A stretch of 64,000 nt of DNA from Alistipes finegoldii DSM 17242 (GTDB lineage: Bacteria; Bacteroidota; Bacteroidia; Bacteroidales; Rikenellaceae). Of the stretch, positions 32,348-40,172 are shown piece by piece; position 1 is the stretch's first letter, and every line of letters begins with the position of its first letter. The notes beneath the pieces are model-generated. The model was not told the origin of the DNA. It searched no databases and saw nothing but the letters and a program-made list of their open reading frames with translations. The stretch lies in NCBI RefSeq assembly GCF_000265365.1, contig NC_018011.1, positions 3,365,501-3,429,500 on the forward strand, written 5' to 3'. The translations under genes and the position numbers were made by a program.

Positions 32348-33211
32348 TTATTCGGCGAGTTGTTTCAGGCAGTAGATCATTGCCTCCCTCCAGTGGGGGA
32401 TGTCCATCTGGAAGGTGGTCTTGATCTTGGTTTTGTCCAGCACCGAGTAGGCCGGGCGTGCGGCCTTGGTCGGGAATTCCGACGTGTGGCAGGGGATGAT
32501 GTGGCATGAGTCGTGACCCGCAGCCGCGGCGATCTCCGTCGCGAAGTCGTACCACGAGCAGACGCCCTCGTCGGTGAAGTGGTACACGCCCTCGTTGCCC
32601 GCGTAGCGTTCCGACTCGATGATCGAGAAGATCGCAAGCGCCAAGTCCCCGGCGTAGGTCGGAGTGCCGATCTGGTCGAAGACCACCTGCAGCGTATCCC
32701 GCTCCGAAGTCAGACGCAGCATCGTCTTCAGGAAGTTGTGTCCGTACTCCGAATAGAGCCACGCCGTGCGGAAGATCAGATACCGGCACCCAGATGCCAT
32801 GACGGCGCGTTCGCCCGCAAGCTTCGTACGCCCGTAGGCTCCCAGCGGCGAGGGAGCCGTATCCTCCCTGTAGGGCGTATGGGCCGTGCCGTCGAAGACG
32901 TAGTCCGTCGAGACGTGGAACAGCGTCGCGCCCGTCGCCTTGGCCGCCGCCGCGAGATTGCCCGCAGCCTTGTGGTTCAGCAGGTCCGCACGCGGTTCGT
33001 CCTCCTCGGCCCGCTCCACGTCGGTGTAGGCCGCGCAGTTTACGATAACGTCGATGCGCCGCTCCTCGACCGTTCGCAGGACGGCAGCCGCATCGGTGAT
33101 GTCTAGTTCCGCGACATCCGTACAGAAGTAGTTGTGGGGCGAGACGCCGCCAAGACGCCGCAGGGCGCTGCCAAGCTGACCGTTCGCGCCCGTAATCAGG
33201 ATATTAAGCAT
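32348..33211 (-). CDS. rfbD: dTDP-4-dehydrorhamnose reductase
   Basis: A 287-residue enzyme for the last step of dTDP-L-rhamnose synthesis. It has the nucleotide-binding GANGQLG at residues 8-14, STDYVFDG near 104 and the catalytic YGRTKLAGE. MLNILITGANGQ at 33211 is taken as the start; the frame upstream of it overlaps rfbC and is not conserved. It overlaps the end of rfbC by 8 bp. Confidence 0.96.
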   Translation of the reverse strand: MLNILITGANGQLGSALRRLGGVSPHNYFCTDVAELDITDAAAVLRTVEERRIDVIVNCAAYTDVERAEEDEPRADLLNHKAAGNLAAAAKATGATLFHVSTDYVFDGTAHTPYREDTAPSPLGAYGRTKLAGERAVMASGCRYLIFRTAWLYSEYGHNFLKTMLRLTSERDTLQVVFDQIGTPTYAGDLALAIFSIIESERYAGNEGVYHFTDEGVCSWYDFATEIAAAAGHDSCHIIPCHTSEFPTKAARPAYSVLDKTKIKTTFQMDIPHWREAMIYCLKQLAE

Positions 33212-33776
33212 AATAGTCTTCGTTATAGTCGAACAGTTCCCCGGCCTCCGACAGCAGCGGGTGGGCGCTGTCCTTGGGCGAGAGGACGACATCTTCGGGG
33301 GCCAGACGCCAGTCGATGCCCAGCGACGGGTCGTTCCATGCAATGGCGCCCTCCGATTCGGGGGCGTAGGGGTTGTCGCACTTGTACTGGAACGTCGCTT
33401 CGTCGCTCAGCACGGCGAAGCCGTGCGCGAAGCCCCGCGGGATGAAGAACTGACGCTTGTTGTCTTCCGTCAGCTCCACCGCCACGTGGCGGCCGAACGT
33501 GGGGGAGCCACGGCGGATATCCACCGCGACGTCGAGCACGCGGCCCCGGACCACGCGGACCAGTTTCGACTGGGAGTACCGCCCTTTCTGGAAATGGAGG
33601 CCCCGCAGCACGCCGTAGCGTGAGTGCGATTCGTTGTCCTGCACGAAGCGCACGGGACGGACCTGTGCGTCGAAGCGGCGCTGCGAGTAGCTCTCGAAGA
33701 AGTAACCCCGCGCGTCGCCGAAAACCTCCGGCTCTAGAATAACCACGCCCTCTATGGCGGTTGTCAGAACTTTCAT
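33204..33776 (-). CDS. rfbC: dTDP-4-dehydrorhamnose 3,5-epimerase
   Basis: A 190-residue cupin enzyme, step 3 of dTDP-L-rhamnose synthesis. Characteristic motifs are FFESYSQRRFDA, FVQDNESHSRYGVLRGLHFQ with the catalytic His, and FIPRGFAHGFAVLSD. It lies 4 bp after rfbA and overlaps rfbD by 8 bp, so the genes are tightly coupled. Confidence 0.97.
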   Translation of the reverse strand: MKVLTTAIEGVVILEPEVFGDARGYFFESYSQRRFDAQVRPVRFVQDNESHSRYGVLRGLHFQKGRYSQSKLVRVVRGRVLDVAVDIRRGSPTFGRHVAVELTEDNKRQFFIPRGFAHGFAVLSDEATFQYKCDNPYAPESEGAIAWNDPSLGIDWRLAPEDVVLSPKDSAHPLLSEAGELFDYNEDYYA

Positions 33777-33780
33777 GGGA

Positions 33781-34659
33781 TTATTTTTCGTCGAGGAGTT
33801 TCAAAAGGTATTGTCCGTACTGGTTCCTGAGCATCGGCTCGGCAAGTGCGCGCAGCTTGTCCGCCGTGATCCACCCGTTGCGGTAGGCGATGCCTTCCAG
33901 ACAGGCGATCTTAAGTCCCTGACGCTTCTCGATGACCTCCACGAAGATCGAGGCCTCGGCCAAGGAGTCGTGCGTGCCCGTATCCAGCCACGCGAAGCCG
34001 CGCTGGAGCGTCTGCACCTTCAGCTCGCCGCTTTGCAGGAAACACTGGTTCACGCTCGTGATCTCAAGCTCCCCGCGGGCCGAGGGACGGATGCCCTTGG
34101 CCACATCCACGACCTTGTTCGGATAGAAGTACAGGCCCACGACTGCGTAGTTAGACTTCGGATGGGCGGGTTTCTCCTCGATCGAAAGGCAGTTGCCCTC
34201 ATCGTCGAACTCCGCGACCCCGTAGCGGCCCGGATCGTCGACGCGGTAGCCGAAGACCGTGGCCTTGCCATCCTCCTCGGCCGTACGGACGGCCTCGCGA
34301 AGAAGACCCGTGAAACCGGAACCGTAGAAGATGTTGTCGCCAAGAACGAGGCACGCGGAATCGCCGCCGAGGAAATCCTCGCCGATCAGAAAAGCCTGTG
34401 CAAGACCGTCCGGAGATGGCTGTGCCGCGTAGTCGATACGCACGCCGTAGTCGGAGCCGTCGCCCAGCAGACGCCGGAAACCCGGAAGGTCCTCCGGAGT
34501 CGAGATCACGAGGATTTCGCGGATGCCCGCTAGAAGAAGCGCCGAGAGCGGGTAATAGACCATCGGCTTGTCGTAGACCGGAAGCAGCTGCTTGCTGACC
34601 CCCTTTGTGATCGGGTACAGCCGACTGCCGCTGCCGCCCGCCAAAATGATGCCTTTCAT
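33781..34659 (-). CDS. rfbA: Glucose-1-phosphate thymidylyltransferase
   Basis: A 292-residue nucleotidyltransferase, step 1 of dTDP-L-rhamnose synthesis from glucose-1-phosphate and dTTP. The N-terminal MKGIILAGGSGSRLYPITKG is the nucleotide-binding loop, and VLGDNIFYG and EEKPAHPKSNYAVVGLYFY are family signatures. Length is normal. It lies 12 bp after the initiating glycosylphosphotransferase gene and heads the rfb block. Confidence 0.97.
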   Translation of the reverse strand: MKGIILAGGSGSRLYPITKGVSKQLLPVYDKPMVYYPLSALLLAGIREILVISTPEDLPGFRRLLGDGSDYGVRIDYAAQPSPDGLAQAFLIGEDFLGGDSACLVLGDNIFYGSGFTGLLREAVRTAEEDGKATVFGYRVDDPGRYGVAEFDDEGNCLSIEEKPAHPKSNYAVVGLYFYPNKVVDVAKGIRPSARGELEITSVNQCFLQSGELKVQTLQRGFAWLDTGTHDSLAEASIFVEVIEKRQGLKIACLEGIAYRNGWITADKLRALAEPMLRNQYGQYLLKLLDEK

Positions 34660-34671
34660 TATTCAAGTGAA

Positions 34672-36066
34672 TTAATATGCGTTTTCATCCCGCTTCAGCG
34701 CATTCCACACCGTCAGGAGCATGATGCGTATATCCAGCAGCAGCGACCAGTTTTCGAGATACCAGATGTCGCGGCGCACGCGGCCCTCCATCTGGCTCAA
34801 CTCGTGGGTCTCGCCGCGGTATCCCGTCACCTGCGCCCAGCCTGTGATGCCGGGCTTGATCAGGTGGCGCACCATGTATTTATTGACCAGCTTGGAGTAA
34901 AGCTCGGTGTGCTGGAGCATGTGGGGACGGGGACCGACGATCGACATCTCGCCTTTCAGCACGTTGATGAACTGGGGAAGCTCGTCGATGCTCGATTTGC
35001 GCAGGAAGCTGCCGAAACGGGTCTTGCGCGGATCGTTCTTCGTCGCCTGCACCCGGTCGGCCTCGTCGTTTACGCGCATCGACCGGAACTTGATGCAGCC
35101 GAACGTGCGGCCGTTTTCGCCGCTGCGCTCCTGAATGAAGAATACCGGGCCTTTCGAAGTCAGCTTGATGCCCAAGGCCACGAAGAGATAGACGAAGGGG
35201 AAGAGCGTGCAGAGGAAGACGCCGGATACCGTGACGTCGAACGCGCGTTTGACGAAGCGGTTCGAAACCTGCCGCAGCGGCTCTTCGCGGATATAGAGGA
35301 TCGGTACGTTGCCCAGCAGTTCGAGGTTCATCGCGCGTTTCATGTAGTTGCGCAGGTTGGGCACATAGTAGAACCGCACGAAATTGTTTTCGCAGTAGTC
35401 CATGATCGGGAATATCTCTTCCAGATAGCGGTCGGTGGAGAGGCAGCAGTACACCTCGTTGACCGGGTGGCGTTTCAGCCACGGCAGGGCTTCGTCTACG
35501 CTGCCCAGACACGGGGTGTTGCCGGGCAGGGCCTTGTCGTCGTGGTTGCTGAAAAAACCGAGTACGCGGTAGCCGGTGCTGCTGTTGTCCACCATTTCGT
35601 GATACACCTCCAGCGCATTGTCCTTGCTGCCGACGATGATGACCCGCCGCGAGTTGCGTCCGTGTCCGCGGGTGATCTTGACCGCCATGCGGCAGATGTA
35701 GCGCCACAGCATCAGCGCGACGGTGAGCGATATGTAGAAGGCGCCGGTCAGCCGGAGCGGCAGCAGGCCGTAACTCCACACGGTCTGTATCAGTGTGAAG
35801 AATCCGATGTGGCAGAGTACGACGTAAAACACGCGGCGTATGATCTCCTCGTAGGGAACGATCCGCGAGGAGAGGATCACGCCGAACCATGAAAGTCCGG
35901 GGATGAAGCAGATGTTGAGACAGGCGAATATCTCCAGCGAGTGGGCGACGTATGCCGGCTGGGGAAACAGCGTCAGCGCGAATATCCAAGAAAGATTGAG
36001 TAGAAATAGATCACCGATAATTACAGGAAGCTTGATCAGCAGGGATTCCTGCATGACTTGTTTCAT
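34672..36066 (-). CDS. Undecaprenyl-phosphate glucose phosphotransferase (WcaJ-like, capsule initiation)
   Basis: A 464-residue inner-membrane enzyme that starts repeat-unit synthesis by moving a sugar-1-phosphate onto undecaprenyl phosphate. Four to five N-terminal helices (residues ~10-130) precede a CoA-binding-like Rossmann region (RRVIIVGSKDNALEV). A further helix (AFDVTVSGVFLCTLFPFVYL) and the C-terminal catalytic domain follow, with KFRSMRVN, RKSSIDELPQFINVLKGEMS and SIVGPRPH. It is the first biosynthetic gene after upxY. Confidence 0.95.
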   Translation of the reverse strand: MKQVMQESLLIKLPVIIGDLFLLNLSWIFALTLFPQPAYVAHSLEIFACLNICFIPGLSWFGVILSSRIVPYEEIIRRVFYVVLCHIGFFTLIQTVWSYGLLPLRLTGAFYISLTVALMLWRYICRMAVKITRGHGRNSRRVIIVGSKDNALEVYHEMVDNSSTGYRVLGFFSNHDDKALPGNTPCLGSVDEALPWLKRHPVNEVYCCLSTDRYLEEIFPIMDYCENNFVRFYYVPNLRNYMKRAMNLELLGNVPILYIREEPLRQVSNRFVKRAFDVTVSGVFLCTLFPFVYLFVALGIKLTSKGPVFFIQERSGENGRTFGCIKFRSMRVNDEADRVQATKNDPRKTRFGSFLRKSSIDELPQFINVLKGEMSIVGPRPHMLQHTELYSKLVNKYMVRHLIKPGITGWAQVTGYRGETHELSQMEGRVRRDIWYLENWSLLLDIRIMLLTVWNALKRDENAY

Positions 36067-36139
36067 AAATCGAAAATTTAGAGGCGTTAATTTCCGTATT
36101 GAACGTATGTCGGATTACGTATGGATATAAAATGAATTG

Positions 36140-36676
36140 CTAATCTATCTTTGCGATGTATTTCAGCGGAATATAGGCCGTCAGGGCGGTTGCGACGTTG
36201 CGGATCGCCACGGCGACCTTGCTGTGTCCCTTGTGGCGGATGTAGCGGCCTTCGATTCCTGCGAACATGCCCTCCGTGACGCGTACCGGATCTCCCTTTT
36301 CCAGATCCACGTCCTGCGGCGCGACGATTTCGACGTGCTCGTTCTGCGTGGCGACGACGGCCATGAAGTCCTGCATCTGCCGCTCCGGAATCACCGTCGG
36401 CGATTTGCTTTCGCGGTCCATGATGTAGCGGATCGGCAGGGTGGTGGTCGCTTTTATCTCCCGCAGCCGGTCGGCCGACGTCCGGATGAACAGCAGGTTG
36501 TGGATCAGCGGTTCCCAGACCTTGCGTCTTTTGCCGCCGTAGGTCCGTTCGGCGAAGTGCATGGGTACGTAGCTCTCGATCCCGATACTGTCCAGATAGC
36601 TCTTTGCGGCCATTTCCCGGCTGTACGTGACGCGGATTGCGTACCATTGCTGTTCGTTTTGCGGCTCTTCACACAT
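36140..36676 (-). CDS. upxY: UpxY-family capsule transcription antiterminator (NusG-like)
   Basis: A 178-residue NusG-family regulator. The NGN domain begins QQWYAIRVTYSREMAAKSYLDSIG and includes YVPMHFAERTYGGKRRKVWEPLIHNLLFIR. A KOW motif GDPVRVTEGMFAGIEGRYIRHKG lies near residues 122-144. In Bacteroides, UpxY proteins prevent premature termination in their own capsule operon by acting on its 5' leader. This gene has that first-in-operon position with a long leader before it. No upxZ gene follows: the next gene is the initiating transferase. The shorter start at ATG 36676 is favoured because upstream codons are unconserved. Confidence 0.93.
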   Translation of the reverse strand: MCEEPQNEQQWYAIRVTYSREMAAKSYLDSIGIESYVPMHFAERTYGGKRRKVWEPLIHNLLFIRTSADRLREIKATTTLPIRYIMDRESKSPTVIPERQMQDFMAVVATQNEHVEIVAPQDVDLEKGDPVRVTEGMFAGIEGRYIRHKGHSKVAVAIRNVATALTAYIPLKYIAKID

Positions 36677-36800
36677 GGGCACACCTTGGGGACACCTCCG
36701 CAGACGGAGTGCGGTTGTCAGTCGTTTTGATTCGGTTTGTTGAAAAAACTTGCTCGCGTGCATTCCTACCCATAGGACCTGCACATCCTTTCGTCCGGTG

Positions 36801-36831
36801 CAAATATAAGCAATTTTCCCCATACGGCAAC
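36801..36831 (-). promoter_or_regulatory. Proximal upxY promoter (GTTG-N19-TATATTTG)
   Basis: On the minus strand GTTG at 36831-36828, 19 nt, then TATATTTG at 36808-36801. The -33 box matches three of four bases. It lies about 125 bp before ATG 36676. Confidence 0.5.
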
Positions 36832-36877
36832 ATCGCCGCAGGTCGATTCCGTTTGCAGCCTAAACAATAAAGGGCAC

Positions 36878-36899
36878 AAAAAGGTCCGGAAATTCCGGA
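36878..36899 (-). terminator. Possible leader terminator/attenuator upstream of upxY
   Basis: On the minus strand TCCGGA-ATT-TCCGGA (36899-36885) is followed by CCTTTTT. The stem is only 6 bp, so strength is modest. Its place between the distal promoter and upxY fits the target of a processive antiterminator such as UpxY. Confidence 0.4.
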
Positions 36900-36970
36900 T
36901 TCGCGCCTCTTTATGTCCTTTGTCGTACCGGCACGCACCAAACGGTGCATATCGGTTTTCCTTTCGGACG

Positions 36971-37001
36971 CAAAGTTAATCTTTTATTTTTAATTGGCAA
37001 T
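36971..37001 (-). promoter_or_regulatory. Distal capsule operon promoter (ATTG-N19-TAACTTTG)
   Basis: On the minus strand ATTG at 37001-36998, a 19-nt spacer and TAACTTTG at 36978-36971. It matches the phylum consensus except for one base of the -33 box. Confidence 0.55.
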
Positions 37002-37179
37002 AAACGGACGATTTTTTTTGATTTTTAGGCGAAAGAAGACTTCTTCGCCGGCCCGGCGGCCTGTTCGGCGTATTCGCGGCCGCCGCCGGGTGACGGGCGC
37101 CGGTCTGCCGCCCTTGCCGTGCCGATGCGGCGGGCCGTACGGCGCTGCGTCCGCACTTCCCTGCGCGGCCTGCGGCGCA

Positions 37180-38244
37180 TTATCGGAACAGGGTGAACCT
37201 TTCGTTCCACTGGGCGCGTATCGTGTCGTAATAATAGCGCCACGGGGACGTCCGCAGGACGCGGCGCAGCCGCCAGCGGTTGTGTATGGGGCTGAACAGC
37301 TTGAAATAGAGCTTGGGCAGCGTCCGGGTCGGCATGGGGCGCATGGCGTATATTTCCCGCATGAAACGCTCCAGCATGCCTGCATCGCAGTCCGGCTCCG
37401 GAACTTCTGCGCCCAGATACCGGACGGCGGCGGCCGTCATCAGCGCTTCGAAACGGTCCAGCCGGTAGTCGGCCAGCGCCTTGTGGAACAGTTGCCGGTC
37501 GATTTCATGGCCGTGCCGCTCCAGAAAGCAGGCCCAGTCGCAGAGATGCCGGACGGCGATTCCCTCCTTCTGGTAGTGTACGGCCGCGTGGCGGAGCAGG
37601 TATATCGCGTTGAAGGTTGCCGGCGGGACGGCGATGTTTTCGCCGATTTCGCACACGCCCTCCTGCTCCAGCACTGCCGTCAGCAGGGCGTTCAGTTCCC
37701 GTTCGTTCCGGTTGCGCCGGACATTGAGAATGGTCCGGTGATTTTCGATCAGAATGCCGTCCCACGTATGGGACGAATGTTTCGGAACGTCGAAATAGGG
37801 CTGCGCCCCCATTTGCAGCAGCAGGCGGTCGCCTTCGTCGGAGGCCCCGAACAGGTAGATGTCGATGTCGCCGCACTCACGATGCGCCGGAACGGGGTAG
37901 TCCCTGCTCAGCCCCAGCCCCTTCAGTACGAGCATGCGGATGCCGTTTTCGGCGAAGGCTGCCGCCATCTTCGCGGTCTTTTCCTGCTGGCGGCGGTAGC
38001 GTTTCTCCTGCCTTTCGGCCGTCAAGGCCCAGCGGAGCCGAATATCCCGCGGCGGCCGTAGCTTTTCGGGCAGACGCTCCATGCCGTCTCCGATCACCGC
38101 GCATACGCCCTGATCGGCCGCCATGCGGAAGATGTCGTCCCATTGCCGTGCTGAGATTTTCCCGGTGACAGCCGGAGCGCAGTCCGGTTTCAGCCCGCTG
38201 CGCAGCAGCTGAAAGAAGTGGCGGGTATCGTTTTCCGAATACAT
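37180..38244 (-). CDS. Nucleotidyltransferase-fold protein (NTP_transf_5 family)
   Basis: A 354-residue cytoplasmic protein. The core is VLKGLGLSRDYPVPAHRECGDIDIYL, with metal-binding acidic pair D126 and D128 (GDIDIYL). This is the mark of the uncharacterised nucleotidyltransferase family PF14907. A predicted helical, basic C-terminus follows. It lies upstream of the capsule operon on the same strand, with its own promoter (38295-38288) and about 500 bp before upxY. Members occur near capsule and peptide-modification loci, but no substrate is known. Confidence 0.82.
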   Translation of the reverse strand: MYSENDTRHFFQLLRSGLKPDCAPAVTGKISARQWDDIFRMAADQGVCAVIGDGMERLPEKLRPPRDIRLRWALTAERQEKRYRRQQEKTAKMAAAFAENGIRMLVLKGLGLSRDYPVPAHRECGDIDIYLFGASDEGDRLLLQMGAQPYFDVPKHSSHTWDGILIENHRTILNVRRNRNERELNALLTAVLEQEGVCEIGENIAVPPATFNAIYLLRHAAVHYQKEGIAVRHLCDWACFLERHGHEIDRQLFHKALADYRLDRFEALMTAAAVRYLGAEVPEPDCDAGMLERFMREIYAMRPMPTRTLPKLYFKLFSPIHNRWRLRRVLRTSPWRYYYDTIRAQWNERFTLFR

Positions 38245-38287
38245 AAGATGCTTTTGAGTGTTGCGGTGGTGTAGTGTCGTTGCCGTG

Positions 38288-38318
38288 CAAAGATAGCGGA
38301 TTTCCGCAAATATTCAAG
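38288..38318 (-). promoter_or_regulatory. Promoter of the NTP_transf_5 gene (CTTG-N19-TATCTTTG)
   Basis: On the minus strand CTTG (38318-38315), 19 nt, then TATCTTTG (38295-38288), 43 bp before the ATG. The -7 match is exact and the -33 box has one mismatch. Confidence 0.6.
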
Positions 38319-38359
38319 ATCTTGCCGAACGGCCGGAGTTTTGCGGAGCGGGGCAAATG

Positions 38360-38389
38360 AAAAAACGTCCCGAATGATTCAGGACGTTT
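38360..38389 (-). terminator. Intrinsic terminator of tRNA-Lys
   Basis: On the minus strand AACGTCC (38388-38382) pairs with GGACGTT (38370-38364), followed by TTTTT. It lies about 25 bp past the tRNA-Lys 3' end. Confidence 0.8.
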
Positions 38390-38413
38390 CGCCGAGTTTC
38401 GGACTCTTTTCTG

Positions 38414-38486
38414 TGATCCCGCTGGGGCTCGAACCCAGGACCCCAACATTAAAAGTGTTGTGCTCTACCAGCTGAGCTACGGAATC
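38414..38486 (-). tRNA. tRNA-Lys (anticodon TTT)
   Basis: A full cloverleaf on the minus strand, 73 nt. Acceptor arm GATTCCG with CGGGATC, D-arm GCTC..GAGC, anticodon arm CAACA-CTTTTAA-TGTTG with TTT at 38453-38451, T-arm CTGGG-TTCGAGC-CCCAG, discriminator A. The 3' CCA is not encoded. It has its own promoter and terminator, so it is a single-gene unit. Confidence 0.96.
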
Positions 38487-38524
38487 TCCGATACCAAGAG
38501 GGGTGTTTCCCGTTTTTGGTGGTG

Positions 38525-38555
38525 CAAATGTATAGAATATTTTTGTTTTACCAAA
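38525..38555 (-). promoter_or_regulatory. tRNA-Lys promoter (TTTG-N19-TACATTTG)
   Basis: On the minus strand TTTG (38555-38552), 19 nt, TACATTTG (38532-38525): exact consensus. It overlaps the opposing promoter at 38542-38572. Confidence 0.8.
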
Positions 38556-38572
38556 ATAAAACGATATTTTTG
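38542..38572 (+). promoter_or_regulatory. Promoter of the carboxynorspermidine dehydrogenase gene (TTTG-N19-TATTTTTG)
   Basis: TTTG (38542-38545), 19 nt, TATTTTTG (38565-38572): exact consensus. The start codon follows at 38617. The -33 boxes of this and the tRNA-Lys promoter are 6 nt apart and face each other. Confidence 0.8.
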
Positions 38573-38616
38573 TAGGCGTTTAAGTGAAAAAATTCAATTC
38601 TAAACTCATATTACCT

Positions 38617-39807
38617 ATGTGTAAAGCGTTAATTATCGGTGCCGGAGGCGTCGGAACGGTCGTAACCCAAAAAATCGCCGCCAATCCCGTTTTTACGGAC
38701 GTGATGCTGGCCAGCCGTACCAAATCCAAGTGCGACGCCGTTGCGGCGGCTATCGGCGGCGGCCGTGTCAAGACCGCGCAGGTCGATGCCGACAATGTGG
38801 CCGAATTGTGCGAACTCTTCCGCGCGTTCCGTCCCGACATCGTGGTCAACGTGGCCCTGCCTTATCAGGACCTGACGATCATGGACGCCTGCCTTGAATG
38901 CGGCTGCAACTACCTCGACACGGCCAATTACGAGCCCAAGGACGAGGCGCATTTCGAATATTCGTGGCAGTGGGCCTATCAGGACCGCTTCAAGGCCGCG
39001 GGGCTGACGGCGATCCTCGGCTGCGGCTTCGATCCGGGCGTTACGGCCATCTTCACGGCCTATGCCGCCAAGCACCATTTCGACGAGATTCATTACCTCG
39101 ATATCGTGGACTGCAACGCCGGCAATCACGGCATGGCTTTCGCCACGAACTTCAACCCCGAAATCAACATCCGCGAGGTGACGCAGAAGGGCCGCTATTA
39201 CGAAAACGGCGAATGGGTCGTCACCGAGCCGCACGAAATCCACCGTCCGCTCAACTATCCCGGCATCGGCGAGCGCGAATCCTACGTGATCTACCACGAG
39301 GAGCTTGAATCGCTCGTCAAGAACTATCCGACCATCAAGCGCGCCCGTTTCTGGATGACCTTCGGTCAGGAGTACCTCACGCACCTGCGCGTGATTCAGA
39401 ATATCGGCATGGCGCGTATCGATCCGATCATCTACAACGGCGTCGAGATCGTCCCGATCCAGTTCCTCAAGGCGGTGCTGCCCGATCCCAAGTCGCTCGG
39501 CGCCAACTACCACGGCCAGACCTCGATCGGCTGCCGCATCCGGGGCGTCAAGGACGGCAAGGAACGCACCTATTATATCTATAACAACTGCGACCACGAG
39601 CAGGCTTTCAAGGAGACCGGCACGCAGGCCGTCAGCTTCACCACGGGCGTTCCCGCGGCGCTCGGCGCGTCGATGTGGGCCAAGGGCCTTTGGCGCGGCG
39701 CCGGCGTCTTCAACGTCGAGGAGTTCGATCCCGATCCGTTCTTGGCCGAGCTGGGCGAGCAGGGGCTGCCGTGGCACGAGCTTTTCGATACCGATATCGA
39801 GCTTTGA
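38617..39807 (+). CDS. Saccharopine dehydrogenase-family carboxynorspermidine synthase/dehydrogenase
   Basis: A 396-residue NAD(P)-dependent enzyme. Its Rossmann motif is ALIIGAGGVGTVV (residues 4-16); VVNVALPYQDLTIMDACLECGCNYLDTANYE and LGCGFDPGVTAIF are typical of the carboxynorspermidine dehydrogenase branch rather than true saccharopine dehydrogenase. It joins aspartate semialdehyde and a diamine to a carboxy-polyamine, which NspC (41601-42731) decarboxylates; the two genes lie 1.8 kb apart on the same strand. ATG 38617 is preferred to a GTG/ATG eleven codons upstream because MCKALIIGAGG is the conserved N-terminus. Confidence 0.92.
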   Translation: MCKALIIGAGGVGTVVTQKIAANPVFTDVMLASRTKSKCDAVAAAIGGGRVKTAQVDADNVAELCELFRAFRPDIVVNVALPYQDLTIMDACLECGCNYLDTANYEPKDEAHFEYSWQWAYQDRFKAAGLTAILGCGFDPGVTAIFTAYAAKHHFDEIHYLDIVDCNAGNHGMAFATNFNPEINIREVTQKGRYYENGEWVVTEPHEIHRPLNYPGIGERESYVIYHEELESLVKNYPTIKRARFWMTFGQEYLTHLRVIQNIGMARIDPIIYNGVEIVPIQFLKAVLPDPKSLGANYHGQTSIGCRIRGVKDGKERTYYIYNNCDHEQAFKETGTQAVSFTTGVPAALGASMWAKGLWRGAGVFNVEEFDPDPFLAELGEQGLPWHELFDTDIEL

Positions 39808-39853
39808 TCCGCAGACCCGTTTCCGATATTCCCCGCAAGGTGCGACAATCCGC

Positions 39854-39888
39854 AAAGCGCGAACAGACGATTCTGTTTGCGCTTTTTT
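39854..39888 (+). terminator. Intrinsic terminator of the carboxynorspermidine dehydrogenase gene
   Basis: AAAGCGCGAACAGA (39854-39867) pairs with TCTGTTTGCGCTTT (39872-39885) with one G.T pair, and ends in a T-tract. This 14-bp stem is one of the strongest in the window. Confidence 0.85.
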
Positions 39889-40138
39889 CATACCCGGCAG
39901 CGGCCCCTCCCCGGCGCAGATTTCCGCCGGGTTTTGTATTCAGATCGTGGCCCGTCCTGCTGGGGCTGAAGATTATCTCGGTGTGCACAGCCGACCGCGT
40001 CGTGGTCGTCGATAGATATTGAACCGGGGCGCGCTCCGCTATGCCGAATCGCGGTCCGATACCTCCGCCGCAGGTCCGCGCTTTTTCCGGAGGGAGATTT
40101 TTCCGGCTGAGTATGTATAATATATGATACAATTTTAT

Positions 40139-40146
40139 TATCTTTG
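40139..40146 (+). promoter_or_regulatory. Putative -7 element TATCTTTG for the OmpA-family gene
   Basis: TATCTTTG lies 26 bp before ATG 40173. No exact -33 TTTG is found at 19-21 nt. Confidence 0.5.
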
Positions 40147-40172
40147 GCTGTCAATTAACCCACTTGATAGTT

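Larger units (their letters stand above)
36677..37179 (-). other. Leader and promoter region of the capsule operon
   Basis: Two Bacteroidetes-type promoters read towards upxY: ATTG-N19-TAACTTTG (37001-36971) and GTTG-N19-TATATTTG (36831-36801). Transcripts from the distal one have a leader of about 290 nt. It contains a hairpin GCACC-GTTT-GGTGC (36948-36935) and a T-tract hairpin at 36899-36878. From 37002 to 37179 the DNA is GC-rich with a small hairpin at 37028-37049; nothing else is recognised there. Confidence 0.6.
39808..40172 (+). other. Intergenic region after the polyamine dehydrogenase gene
   Basis: It contains a strong terminator (39854-39888), a second weaker hairpin CCCGGCG/CGCCGGG followed by TTTT (39910-39935), and a -7 element TATCTTTG (40139-40146). 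Between 39936 and 40138 nothing is recognised. Confidence 0.65.

Noticed and set aside
36677..37001. Invertible promoter flanked by inverted repeats, as in Bacteroides capsule loci
   Set aside because: No long inverted repeats flank the promoters and no invertase gene is nearby.
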